Source of the DNA: Stentor roeselii
Lineage: Eukaryota > Ciliophora > Heterotrichea > Heterotrichida > Stentoridae
Direction of reading: 5' to 3'
Assembly (NCBI GenBank): GCA_006503475.1
Contig: RSEH01000120.1
Span: 62,001-126,000 of the forward strand
Length of the DNA: 64,000 nucleotides
Below the pieces are notes generated by a model. It had not been told where the DNA came from and did no database searches. It saw only the letters and a list, made by a program, of their open reading frames with translations. This document shows positions 9,453 to 18,672 of the stretch, piece after piece (position 1 is the first letter of the stretch; the number at the start of each line of letters is the position of its first letter). The position numbers and the translations under genes are program-made.

Positions 9453-9668
9453 TTATAGGTGCCATTCAATTTTGAATCAATTTTACTTGGTTAAAGAGAA
9501 TTAATATTCAGGTACTTGAGTAAAAAGGGAGGATGAGGAAAGGTTGTGATTTGAGGACTTTTTGATATTAAGAAGTAAATTTTGGCATTTTTCGATTAAA
9601 GAGATTTAAATTGTTAAGTCTTTCTCTATCGTCGACCTTATCACTTGCTTATTTCTCCATAATCCTTA

Positions 9669-10217
9669 ATGAAAACCTTTATATGGGAAAGTTCAATCTT
9701 TCGGACCCGAACTCCTCAGCTTCAAAGCCGAAAACCTGAGAAATCTTTAGCGAACCACTCAATCCGTAACATCAGCACATCGAAAAGTAAAGAAACCAGA
9801 AGCATCTCTCATCAACCTGGCGAATCTTTTCTATTTCCCAGGTCTCGCTTATCGAATTTTCCTTCTAGAGTCGACACAGACCCAGTTTTACCTGAAGACT
9901 TGAAATTCCTTCAAACATCTGAAGAGCCTTCAGAAAAGCCTTCAATAGAGCGATTTGAAGAAGGGTTAAAGGACTATAAAAGTTTATTCGTAGTCCATAC
10001 ATATGCAAGACCTCGTCGTCTGGTCTCAGTAAGAGAAAAACATTCAAACAAAGACATTTCAAACGACAGTAAAAAACAACTGAGCAGCCCGACGATTCGA
10101 TTGGGAATATCAGGGTGGAAGTTATCAAAGCCGAGAAGTGTGACGCCGAGCAACTTGCCATTCAAGTCGAAAAGAAAGAACAACTTTCTTCAAGTTATTT
10201 CAACAAAACTAGCGTGA
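9669..10217 (+). CDS. Basic, Ser-rich protein of unknown function
   Basis: A 182-residue protein rich in Ser, Arg and Lys with low hydrophobicity. No domain is recognised. A short acidic stretch with DPVLPEDLKFLQTSEEPSE lies mid-protein, and the C-terminus is strongly basic (FKSKRKNNF). No signal peptide or membrane segment is visible. The start codon is the first in-frame ATG and lies 216 bp from the divergent MORN gene. Its stop is only 10 bp before the next start codon on the same strand. It is probably a disordered structural or regulatory protein; small basic genes like this recur across the window. Confidence 0.7.
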   Translation: MKTFIWESSIFRTRTPQLQSRKPEKSLANHSIRNISTSKSKETRSISHQPGESFLFPRSRLSNFPSRVDTDPVLPEDLKFLQTSEEPSEKPSIERFEEGLKDYKSLFVVHTYARPRRLVSVREKHSNKDISNDSKKQLSSPTIRLGISGWKLSKPRSVTPSNLPFKSKRKNNFLQVISTKLA

Positions 10218-10227
10218 ATTTTTTATA

Positions 10228-11034
10228 ATGTCTTTAGGATTAAGATGCATGGTCAACTGCCCAATCATCATTACTTTGGCGTTGTTTGTAGGAGGGTATT
10301 TTGTGTTTCTTCGAACTGAACCTTTTGAAAGTGAAGGAAAAATTGCATTAGCGGGTTTTTTTCACTTGATGGTTTTTTTTGCACTTTTGAGTCTTTTTAT
10401 CACTTTTTGCATTTCGCCTGGATTTGTTGACCCTGGGTTCAATATTTCTGAATTTCCTGAAGATTTGAAGGTTTCTTATATTGAAGACTTCTCAGAAATT
10501 GACTTCGCTTTGTGCAGAGTGACTTTTTGTAAGAAGTGTGAAATATACAGACCTCCTCGATGCCATCATTGCAATACTTGTGGAAAATGTGTACTTCGAT
10601 ATGAACATCACTGTCCTTTTGTAGCGAATTGTGTTGGGTTCAGAAATCAGAAGCCTTTTATCTTGTTTCTTGTGTATACCTCTATTTCACTAGTACTTTT
10701 GACCGTATTTTTAGTATGGAAGTTGCTGACAGAGTACTCAGTTCTCTGGCTTTCTCTTACTTTAGCTGTTTCAGCGATTTTTATCTTAGAAACCGGTTTC
10801 GCCTTATCCCAAATTGCGATGGTTGCTGAAAATGTGACATCTTTAGAGGTCTCCTGGTCACATCGAGTTTTCGACACTGGTTCACATTTAAAGAACTTCG
10901 AGCAAGTCTTCGGTGAAAACATCTTCCAATGGTTTTTTCCCTGTTTCATCTTGAAAGGAGGTGAAAACTTCCCAGTCCGAATTCGATTAAAATCAAGAGG
11001 AATCCACGTAATCGAAAATCAATTCCTGGTCTAA
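10228..11034 (+). CDS. DHHC-family palmitoyltransferase with EHHC variant
   Basis: A 268-residue protein with four hydrophobic segments (about residues 10-30, 42-62, 143-165, 170-195) around a cytoplasmic Cys-rich domain. Residues 98-144 match the zDHHC core: CKKCEIYRPPRCHHC, then CGKCVLRYEHHCPF, then NCVGFRNQKPF. The enzyme transfers fatty acyl groups from acyl-CoA to protein cysteines through the Cys of the DHHC motif. Here the motif is EHHC (residues 126-129): the first Asp is Glu, while the catalytic Cys129 and both His are kept. Start context is TATAATG. Its TAA stop directly abuts the stop of the convergent phosphatase gene. Confidence 0.92.
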   Translation: MSLGLRCMVNCPIIITLALFVGGYFVFLRTEPFESEGKIALAGFFHLMVFFALLSLFITFCISPGFVDPGFNISEFPEDLKVSYIEDFSEIDFALCRVTFCKKCEIYRPPRCHHCNTCGKCVLRYEHHCPFVANCVGFRNQKPFILFLVYTSISLVLLTVFLVWKLLTEYSVLWLSLTLAVSAIFILETGFALSQIAMVAENVTSLEVSWSHRVFDTGSHLKNFEQVFGENIFQWFFPCFILKGGENFPVRIRLKSRGIHVIENQFLV

Positions 11035-12294
11035 CTAGTCTTTAACTATATAAAAATAATCAACTATCTCTCTTTTCCTGTTCAGCTGTTCCCACAGCAG
11101 ATGTGAGGCATTAAAAAAAGTAAGAACTCCGAAGCCATACTGCTGGCTCTGAACACGAAACCAGTCAACATTGGTAGAAACATCCGGGTCTCGTTTTCCT
11201 CTGTCATTCCCTCCATTCCCTGAAATGACATAAACAGGTGACGACGGGTTGATATATTCATGAATAGAGTCATTCTTTCCAGAAACATCAGAATTATTGT
11301 AAACTGCTGAGTCTCTTTCATATTTATGCATATGGCCCTGAATCACCAGGTCAACCTCGTATTTATTATAAGGTTCTTCCAGGAACTTTCGAAGTTTTCC
11401 AGTTTGTTTGACGCAGTCGAATTCACTGTGAGAATTTCCTACTTCATAAAAACAGTACAAGGGCTGATGTGACAAAACTACCACCCAAGGGTTTTTATCT
11501 CGATTTTCTTGGGCTTTTTTCAGTTCTTGGGTCAACCAGTTGAGTTGTGTGGTTTTTTCTTCTTCAGTTCCATAGATGAACACGTTGGTATTCAGCAGAA
11601 TGTACCTCACAAGCCCTGCTTCGAAAGAGTAAAAAAGTCCTGAACCCTCATTTGCCTGGTTTTTCGGCATCGGGTACCTGGCGAGGTAATGTGAGTAATT
11701 CGATTTGACTTCGTGATTTCCTGGAATTGTCATAAATGGGTAAAAAGCAGTGATCGGCTCAATCATTTCACCGAATCGGTCACCGACAGTGCCTTGATTG
11801 GTGAAGAGGTCATAGGCGAAGTCCCCGAGTTGTACTACTCCTTTTACTGAATTTTCTTCAAGGTACTCAAGCATTGCATCAATGACTCCAGCTGACTTGC
11901 GACTAACACCCAAGTCGCCATAAATAATCATTTTATCTTCTTTTGTCATCTGGTCTCCTGGAGTCCATCCTTCAAATGAAAAAATTTCACTGGCAAAAGG
12001 ACCATTTTTGACTCTATATTGAAAAGTGCAGCCTTTTGCTGTGAACTTCACACGAGCCGTGTAAATAAAACCAATACGTGGAAAGCCTTCACCGAAATCA
12101 AAGCGATTCGAAGTGATATTCACAGAAACCTCGTCGTCTAAACATTTCACAGGCCAGACTTCGACTAGTGGTTCAGAATTCGAGTAGCAGATCCAGTTAA
12201 TCTGCATTTCATCTGAGTTTTCAGTCCATGACAAGTGAACTTGTTCAGGCTCCCAGAGCGACTGGACCATTGGAAGGATAAAGAAAACCAGCAT
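11035..12294 (-). CDS. Purple acid phosphatase, secreted
   Basis: A 419-residue protein with a short hydrophobic start (MLVFFILPMVQS) that looks like a signal peptide. A fibronectin-like N-terminal domain (about residues 15-110) precedes a metallophosphoesterase domain. All five metal-binding blocks are present in order: YGDLG (125-129), GDFAYD (157-162), GNHE (192-195), VVLSHQP (272-278) and GHMH (320-323). This is the set of plant- and fungal-type purple acid phosphatases, which hydrolyse phosphate esters at low pH using an Fe/metal centre. Likely lysosomal or phagosomal, or secreted. Upstream on the same strand, 13 bp away, is a second metallophosphatase, so the pair may be co-regulated. 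Confidence 0.92.
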   Translation of the reverse strand: MLVFFILPMVQSLWEPEQVHLSWTENSDEMQINWICYSNSEPLVEVWPVKCLDDEVSVNITSNRFDFGEGFPRIGFIYTARVKFTAKGCTFQYRVKNGPFASEIFSFEGWTPGDQMTKEDKMIIYGDLGVSRKSAGVIDAMLEYLEENSVKGVVQLGDFAYDLFTNQGTVGDRFGEMIEPITAFYPFMTIPGNHEVKSNYSHYLARYPMPKNQANEGSGLFYSFEAGLVRYILLNTNVFIYGTEEEKTTQLNWLTQELKKAQENRDKNPWVVVLSHQPLYCFYEVGNSHSEFDCVKQTGKLRKFLEEPYNKYEVDLVIQGHMHKYERDSAVYNNSDVSGKNDSIHEYINPSSPVYVISGNGGNDRGKRDPDVSTNVDWFRVQSQQYGFGVLTFFNASHLLWEQLNRKREIVDYFYIVKD

Positions 12295-12307
12295 TATAAA
12301 GCCTTGA

Positions 12308-13543
12308 TTAATTATCCTTTATAATTGACTCAAACAAAACAGATGAGTTCAGCGAATCAATAAACTTTATTGAAAAGTGAGTCTCGTTTAAAGAGACTTG
12401 AGAATATCCATGAATTGACTTCCCGAACTTCATCTCGGCCATGGGACTTTCTATGAAAGGACAAAGAGGATCTAGTGTTGCCCCTCCTGCGCCTTGGATT
12501 ATTTGATGCAAATGCTGACCTTTCTTGAATTCCATTCGAGGGGACTCGAGGTACTCAGGAGACTCTTCCATTGGTATCCGATTCGTGCAGTTCAGTCCTC
12601 GAGATTCACATCTTGAGTCACGAGAAACGCAAAGAACTGAGAATGGTCCACAGTTGAAATGAGAAACTTTTAAACATTCAGAATCAGTCTTTTGTCGTTG
12701 ATAAGGTAAAGAGTTATTGTGGATCAGGTACTGCATGTTATGATTGTGACCTGAAAGCACAGCGTCTATTTTGTACCTTTTTAATAAGGGAAGAAGGTAA
12801 AGCTTCAGAGATTCGTTATCCGCACTTGAAGTTGATACTGAGAAGAGTGGAGAATGACTCACAACAAACTTCCATTTTATTCTAGCGTCTTTTGAAATTG
12901 CACGAAAATGACGGGAGATCCTCTTGTAAATTGTCTTGTTGTTGTTCACTGCTTTCATGTCATTGCATTGTTTTTCAGTTCTGTAACTTTTCGTCGGGCC
13001 GTAACAGACCAAGTCGCAAGGTAAAAAAGTGAAAGAAACTGAGAAGGATTCGAAGTTAAGAGTCATGTTCCAAAACCCCTCTGGCATAAAAATTTGTGGA
13101 TATAGTGTCTCGAGGTAGATTCCGTATTGGTTGCTGAAATAGCAATCATGGTTACCGTAGGACAAGTACCATGGAATTTTAGATAAAACTGAAGAGTTCA
13201 TGTAACTTTCAAGTACTCTCGCAACTGTTACCATGTAACTTGTGTTGGCTTCATTGTAAAAATTATCTCCGAGTGATATGATCAGTGAAATATTTTCTCT
13301 ACTGGCAAGGTTTGCCATTGAAGTGGTAAGGTCTCGGAGAGGTACGTATTCTGAGTTGTTATAAGGGTGGATGTCCCCGAAATCTCCGATAAGAAGCATT
13401 TTTAGATCGTTTCGACTTAAGTTCAAATTGACTTTCGGTAATTTCTTCGCCTCTTTTAGGCATGATGCCATTTTAAAGACCTGGGCAAAGAGAAGGGTAA
13501 TGCAGAGAATGAGAAGACATGAGTAAATAACACTTGTCTTCAT
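12308..13543 (-). CDS. Type-5 (tartrate-resistant-like) acid phosphatase, secreted
   Basis: A 411-residue protein with a signal-anchor-like N-terminus (SVIYSCLLILCITLLFAQ). The metallophosphatase blocks are LIGDFGD (51-57), LGDNFYNE (91-98), YGNHD (129-133), a VVSHSPLFS block and SGHNHNMQYL. GDFGD and GDNFY are typical of ACP5/TRAP rather than of the larger plant-type enzyme encoded next door. Several Asn-x-Ser/Thr sites and many Cys fit an extracellular or lysosomal product. A longer Cys-rich insert (ECLKVSHFNCGPFSVLC) after the last His block is unusual. It is head-to-head with the CFAP97-like gene, with 39 bp between start codons. Confidence 0.88.
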   Translation of the reverse strand: MKTSVIYSCLLILCITLLFAQVFKMASCLKEAKKLPKVNLNLSRNDLKMLLIGDFGDIHPYNNSEYVPLRDLTTSMANLASRENISLIISLGDNFYNEANTSYMVTVARVLESYMNSSVLSKIPWYLSYGNHDCYFSNQYGIYLETLYPQIFMPEGFWNMTLNFESFSVSFTFLPCDLVCYGPTKSYRTEKQCNDMKAVNNNKTIYKRISRHFRAISKDARIKWKFVVSHSPLFSVSTSSADNESLKLYLLPLLKRYKIDAVLSGHNHNMQYLIHNNSLPYQRQKTDSECLKVSHFNCGPFSVLCVSRDSRCESRGLNCTNRIPMEESPEYLESPRMEFKKGQHLHQIIQGAGGATLDPLCPFIESPMAEMKFGKSIHGYSQVSLNETHFSIKFIDSLNSSVLFESIIKDN

Positions 13544-13582
13544 TTATAAGAACAGATTTAATAATCTTAGATATATTAAACT

Positions 13583-14383
13583 ATGTTTCGAGATATTCCC
13601 ACAAGTAACAAGTTTCTTCAAAAGCTATGGAATGAGAAAAATCTCTTAATACATCAAAATAACTTGAAAAACGTCAAGTCACTGATAGACCAAAAAACAC
13701 CTCCGAAGTACTCTCATTTAAAAACCAAATCAAAACACCTCATCAAACAGGATGAAAGATTCTCTCAGATAGAGCGCGAAAATCGCATTCTTCTCGAGAA
13801 GATGTCACAACCTTCGCTTCAGTTTTCCAAGTCTCTTCCGAAAATCGGGAAAAGCTTGAACCAGGAAGCCAGGAAAAAAAAGCTTGTAAGGATAACAATT
13901 GAAAATCAAGCTCTTATGAAGAGAATCTCAGAGAAAAAGTCCGCTTATGACCTAAACAAATGGAAAATATCCAGGAAAATCAACGAAAAATTACTTGAAA
14001 ATATTTGTGAGTTTCCTTACTCTTTAGGAAGTACTCAGAAAGTCTTCAGAAGATCCAGTCAGTTCTTCAATCGTTTTAGTCGGCAGTCCTCAGTAGGCAA
14101 AGGAAAAACGACATCAAAAGGTTCAATATTCCAAAAGACAATCTTGATTGATGGACAGAAGTTTGACGTTATGATCATTAGAAAATCTGAGTAATTTTCA
14201 TGTAGTGGATATAAAATTGAAGCTTTTTCTCAAAAAACACTGAAAACTTACACATTTGATGTGGGACTCGAAGAAGCTCTCACGATAATGAATGGAAAAG
14301 AAGACTATTTAAAGTTAGTTTCAGCTCTACAGATAGACGGAGACGACATGATTTTAGTCGAGTACTCAGAATTAATGATTTAA
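13583..14383 (+). CDS. CFAP97/Hemingway-family ciliary protein (spliced)
   Basis: Two exons joined over a 15-nt intron at 14191-14205 give 261 residues. Residues about 38-76 match the CFAP97 signature: PPKYSHLKTKSKHL, then RFSQIERENRILLEKMS. CFAP97-family proteins (Hemingway in flies) are needed for axoneme assembly or maintenance in cilia and flagella. Splicing replaces an early stop and adds a C-terminal part, DGYKIEAFSQKTLKTYTF, with an acidic end (QIDGDDMILVEYSELMI) that continues smoothly from ILIDGQKFDVMIIRKS. The restored frame and the GTAA...TAG intron ends make the splice convincing. The C-terminal half is not a domain I know. Confidence 0.82.
14191..14205 (+). other. 15-nt spliceosomal intron
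   Basis: Sequence GTAATTTTCATGTAG in phase 2 of the CFAP97-like gene. If kept, the frame reads GAG then TAA and stops at once. Removal opens 59 further codons. Confidence 0.85.
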
Positions 14384-14498
14384 TCACTGCAGAATTAATA
14401 AAACTATCGTCGCATTTCAAATAAAACCTCAATTATTAGTTCTTTTTATCATAAACCTCCTTAAAACTCTGAACTCTATTAAAAATCCGCTTCAATAA

Positions 14499-17129
14499 AT
14501 GGAAAAAAGGTCAAAACAAAAAGAAGAGTCAAAAATCAGCAGCTTAAGCCGAAACTTAAAAAAAAAACTATTAGTAGTTGATTCTCGTAAATCAAAAAAC
14601 CAAGAAACCGATGCTCCAACAGCCCAGATCTCCGACAGAGCCAAGTCCAGAGCCGACCTAGAGCTAATAAACAGTGCACTAAACAAACATTTTATATTTA
14701 CAAGTCTGCCAGACGAGAACCGTATGGTCCTCATAGAAAGAATGCTTTTTTACTCACTCGGGGCAAACGAAATCGTCTTCGAGCAAGAGCAAATGGGCAA
14801 CAACTACTTCATCGTAATAGCAGGGTCATTAGAAGTAATCGTGAACGGCAAGCCAGTCAGCGTTCTTAAAGAACGGGACAGTTTCGGAGAACTTGCTTTG
14901 CTTCACGACACTCCTAGAACTGCAAGTATTGTGACTCTTGAAAAAACCTTCCTTTGGGGCCTTGATCGGAAGACTTTTCGTTCAGCTTTAGAAGCTTTGA
15001 ATATTCAGAACTATTCAGAAAATCGACAGTTTATTGACACAGTGCCTTTGTTGGGAGTCTTGACTCATAATCAGAAGGAACTTTTGGTTAGTTCTTTTTC
15101 AAGTCTCAAGTTTAGGCCTAAGGAAAGAATTGTTATTGAAGGGGATACTGGAGATTTGTTTTATATTATTAAGGAAGGTGTTGTTTCTTGCTCGAAAGCG
15201 GGAAATGAAATCAGGCAAATGTTTGCAGGGGATTTTTTTGGTGAGCAGGCACTTTTGTATAATAGTGTCAGGACTGCTACTATCACTGCTGTTACTGAGG
15301 TTAAGTGTATTGCTATTGGAAGGGAGAGACTTGGAAAGGTACTTGGGAACCAGCTACAGCATATTTTGTATCAGAATACTAAGAGGATTGCTTTGGAAAA
15401 GTCTGAAGTTCTTAGGAATCTTAGCTCTGGGCAGATGGCTAAGGTTGTTAATGCACTGCTAGTTCAGGTTTATAAGAAGGGCTCTGTTATTGTTCCTGCG
15501 GGAATAATCAAAGGAAGTAAGATGTGGGTGATTCTTAAAGGAAAGGTGATCGATCGCAGAGGCGTGGTAGCAGCAGAAGTGTTTAACTGTATCGGCGACC
15601 AAGACATCACCAAGCCAATAGGAACCGAGACATTCAACGATCTCTTCAGCGAGAACGAAGTAACAGCAGCAAGTATATCACGAGAAGAGTTCTTATCAAG
15701 TATAGGAGGTGACTTTTCTTCCGTATCATCAAACAACGAGGCAAGTGCAGCTCTTCACAAAGTCCAAGTTTTCCGAAGTTTATCCCAGGACCGTTTTTCA
15801 GCCTTAGTATCAGCATTAACAATGACCGAGTACGAGGCAGGTGAGTTAATTTTACAACAAAACAGTGAAGGCAATTCATTTTTCATAGTAAAATCAGGAA
15901 AAGTGAATGTAATCCGCAACGGAGTCAACATCCGCACAATAACAAAACTTGACTACTTCGGCGAAAGAAGCATTTTAAACCACGAGCCCAGGACCGCCTC
16001 AGTCGTTGCTGACGGGCCTGTTTCTTGTTGGGTCCTCAACCAGTCAGACTTCTTCAGAATCTTAGACGATAACATCCGCACTCAGCTGGTGAAGCGAATT
16101 CAACTTCAAGACGACACGATTTCTCTTCAAGACCTTGCCATTGTCAGAATGCTTGGAAAGGGCATGTTTGGAAATGTTTTCCTGGCAGTCAGAAGAGACC
16201 AGCAGACTCTTTTCGCTTTAAAAACAGTTGAAAGAAGGAAAATTGAAAGGTTTGAAATACAGGAAAATCTGGTACTTGAAAGAAAAGTCTTGATGCAACT
16301 TGACCATATGTTTATTTTAAGACTGGTGAAGACTTTCAAGGATACGAAAAGAATTTATTTTTTAACTGAGTTCGTGAAAGGCATGGACCTCTTCGACGTT
16401 TTAAGGGAACTCAACCTGGTCACTGATAAAGACTCGCGATTTTACACTGCGAACATGATTTTGTTTCTTGAACATCTGCATGAAAGGGATATTATTTATC
16501 GTGACTTGAAACCTGAAAACGTCATGGTTGATGAAGAAGGTTATTTGAAACTAATTGATTTCGGCACTGCGAAAATCGTCACTTCAAGGACTTACACTGT
16601 TGTCGGGACTCCTCATTACATGGCTCCAGAAATCATTATCGGCAAAGGCTATGGAGTCGCTGCTGACTTCTGGAGTCTCGGCATCATTCTTTATGAATTT
16701 CTTTGTGGAGGAGTCCCTTTCGGCGAAAATGAAGAAGACCCTTACGCGATTTATGAAAAAGTAATGGAAAGAAAATTGATTTACCCTCCTTTTGTCGACC
16801 CTCGGCTTTCAGCGAAGCCTTTTATTGAACAGCTGCTGAATAAGAACCCAGGAGTGCGAACTGGAGGAAGTATTGAAAATTTAAAGGCGAATCCTTGGCT
16901 AAGCACAATAAATTGGGTACTGATTACTTAGGACCGAATGATCAGCAAGTCAATTCAACCTCCTTTCATCCCACCAACTGCCTCGATGGACAAAGAGATC
17001 AGAGTTGCTTTAAGAAGCAACAAGACCTACGACGAAATCATCAGCAAGGAAGAAGCAAACGACCCTCTTCCTGGAAAAAGCAGCAAAAAGCCCAGATCTT
17101 CAGTTAAGAACTGGGATGAGGACTTTTAG
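14499..17129 (+). CDS. PKG: cGMP-dependent protein kinase with four CNB domains (spliced)
   Basis: Two exons around an intron at 16917-16931 give 871 residues. Four cyclic-nucleotide-binding domains precede an AGC kinase. Phosphate-binding cassettes are clear in A (FGELALLHDTPRTAS, 129-143), B (FGEQALLYNSVRTAT, 247-261) and D (FGERSILNHEPRTAS, 487-501). The third domain (about 305-405) has lost the FGE...R.A core. The kinase runs from about 548 to 805: GKGMFG loop (553-558), Lys575, YRDLKPEN (667-674), DFG (687-689) and GTPHYMAPE. The spliced C-terminus reads INWDRMISKSIQPPFIP and ends NWDEDF, the AGC tail expected for PKG. Three working sites plus one degenerate third site is the layout known from apicomplexan PKG. 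Without splicing the tail would be lost. Confidence 0.93.
16917..16931 (+). other. 15-nt spliceosomal intron
   Basis: Sequence GTACTGATTACTTAG, phase 0, in the PKG gene. Its last codon is an in-frame TAG. The 5' end is GTAC rather than the commoner GTAA. Splicing joins INW to DRMISKSIQPPFIP, the conserved AGC-kinase tail. Confidence 0.9.
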
Positions 17130-17140
17130 GTGTTAATAAT

Positions 17141-18634
17141 ATGGAAGAAAACTCTTTGCTTAAATGTATCAGGTCTTCACAAGAGTATGGACTAGGAATT
17201 TTAGACAGTTTTCAATATGAACCGATTTATGTCTTTCCCAAGAACTTTACTGGAATTTATAGACCTTCGCATAAAGTGAGTGGATTTGAAATCATTGACT
17301 TGAAAGAACTGAAGTGCGGGTTGGAAGTTATTTCACAGTATTATATTCTTTCAGTCGTCATGCCCAGTCTTCCCAGTCATATGATCAAAGCGGTCTTGAA
17401 TGACGTCATGACTCTCATCCTCCCGATTTTCATGGAAATGTCGTATGACGAGTACCAGACCCCGAAAAGCACTGACCGTCATTTCAAGTCAAAAAAACTG
17501 TTGAAACCTGAACTTTTTGAAAAGTTAAGTGAACAGCTTGACTCTTTCATGTCACTCAGTTTTTATAGGCTTTTTCCTTACTTTTTATATGAAGATGAAG
17601 ACTTCGAAGTTTCAAGTATAAGCTTCCCTTGTTTAAGTCTTCCTCCTGCACTCGGTTCAGTTGCCTGTTGTTTTTCGTTGTCGATTGGTCTCCAGCTACA
17701 AATCGACATGATTTCTCAGGTCTTGCTACATGAATCGACTGTCACAGTTCATGAAATCTTGTCTCTTGAACAGCCTTCAGGAGTACTTAAAGAAATTGTT
17801 TTAATTTATAAAGGCTATCTAATTGCTGGGTCTCCATCTCGGCAGGAGTTATCAGAAATTATGAGAATTTATAACTCGCTAAGGTTTTACCTGCGAAATG
17901 ATAGCTTTGGTGAAGAGAGTCATACAGAAAAAGTGAAAATTTCTGGAGAGGACTTCAGAGTTACTTTAGTCTCTGTACGTGGAGTGACTGCAGGTGTTCT
18001 TATTGTTCCTTTCAGTGAAGGGGTAAATGACTATGACCCTTGGATGACTGCTAAGGTGAAGAGGATGCTGAGTGAAATGAATGAAAGCAAGTTAATCGAG
18101 AAAATAAATCAAGAGTTCGATCAAAGTCTTTTAAAAATCGAAAGCCAGATACTTGACGCAAATAAAAAAATGGAACTTTTCAATAATATGAAAAAATCGA
18201 GAAGTCTTGACTCATCTCCCATCGGCTCTCCCAGGTCTTTTGGCTTTAAAGACAAGAAATACACTCCTTTGTTTTTAAGCAAACATAAAATCGCTGTTTT
18301 TCATTATGCTTTAGTTGATTTGGTTGCTGGACTGGTTAACTCTTCGCATGTTTCTGCTTCTGGAGGGTTTTATATGGCTGTTTTAAGAAGAGTTTACTGT
18401 CATTATGCGGAACTTTTTGAAAAAATTTCGAATGATCTGCAGAAGACTTTGAGTTTGAATGATGGAAGCAGGTATTTTGAAGTCTTGGCTCGATTTCCGG
18501 ATTATTTCGAGTGCGAGAAAGTAGCTGTTGTTAAGTTCAATAATTATTTGATGTTTGCGCTTTATAGAGGCACAATTGAAGGTTTGAAGCAGTTTGGATA
18601 TGAATTAATCTGTGTTAATAACAAGTTTTATTAA
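17141..18634 (+). CDS. Possible longin-domain trafficking protein (CCZ1/HPS4-like), uncertain
   Basis: A 497-residue soluble protein starting 11 bp after the PKG stop. No catalytic motif is visible. The mid-protein stretch LKEIVLIYKGYLIAGSPSRQ resembles the second longin-type module of CCZ1/HPS4/Inturned proteins, where a phrase like 'lyndqLiWSGL' occurs. The C-terminal stretch EKVAVVKFNNYLMFALYRG resembles the last strand-pair of CCZ1. A Ser/Pro-rich linker (SRSLDSSPIGSPRSFG) separates two folded halves. CCZ1 forms a Rab7 exchange factor with MON1 on late endosomes. The match is weak and by memory; the clear first longin strand of CCZ1 is not seen. An unknown alpha/beta protein is the fallback. 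Confidence 0.4.
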   Translation: MEENSLLKCIRSSQEYGLGILDSFQYEPIYVFPKNFTGIYRPSHKVSGFEIIDLKELKCGLEVISQYYILSVVMPSLPSHMIKAVLNDVMTLILPIFMEMSYDEYQTPKSTDRHFKSKKLLKPELFEKLSEQLDSFMSLSFYRLFPYFLYEDEDFEVSSISFPCLSLPPALGSVACCFSLSIGLQLQIDMISQVLLHESTVTVHEILSLEQPSGVLKEIVLIYKGYLIAGSPSRQELSEIMRIYNSLRFYLRNDSFGEESHTEKVKISGEDFRVTLVSVRGVTAGVLIVPFSEGVNDYDPWMTAKVKRMLSEMNESKLIEKINQEFDQSLLKIESQILDANKKMELFNNMKKSRSLDSSPIGSPRSFGFKDKKYTPLFLSKHKIAVFHYALVDLVAGLVNSSHVSASGGFYMAVLRRVYCHYAELFEKISNDLQKTLSLNDGSRYFEVLARFPDYFECEKVAVVKFNNYLMFALYRGTIEGLKQFGYELICVNNKFY

Positions 18635-18672
18635 TGTCTACTTCTTAGATGGAAATATAGAAATGATTATAA

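Noticed and set aside
18616-18672. Fusing the two large genes behind PKG through a tiny intron
   Set aside because: No 15- or 16-nt GT...AG segment across the gap restores a frame; each frame has its own start and stop.
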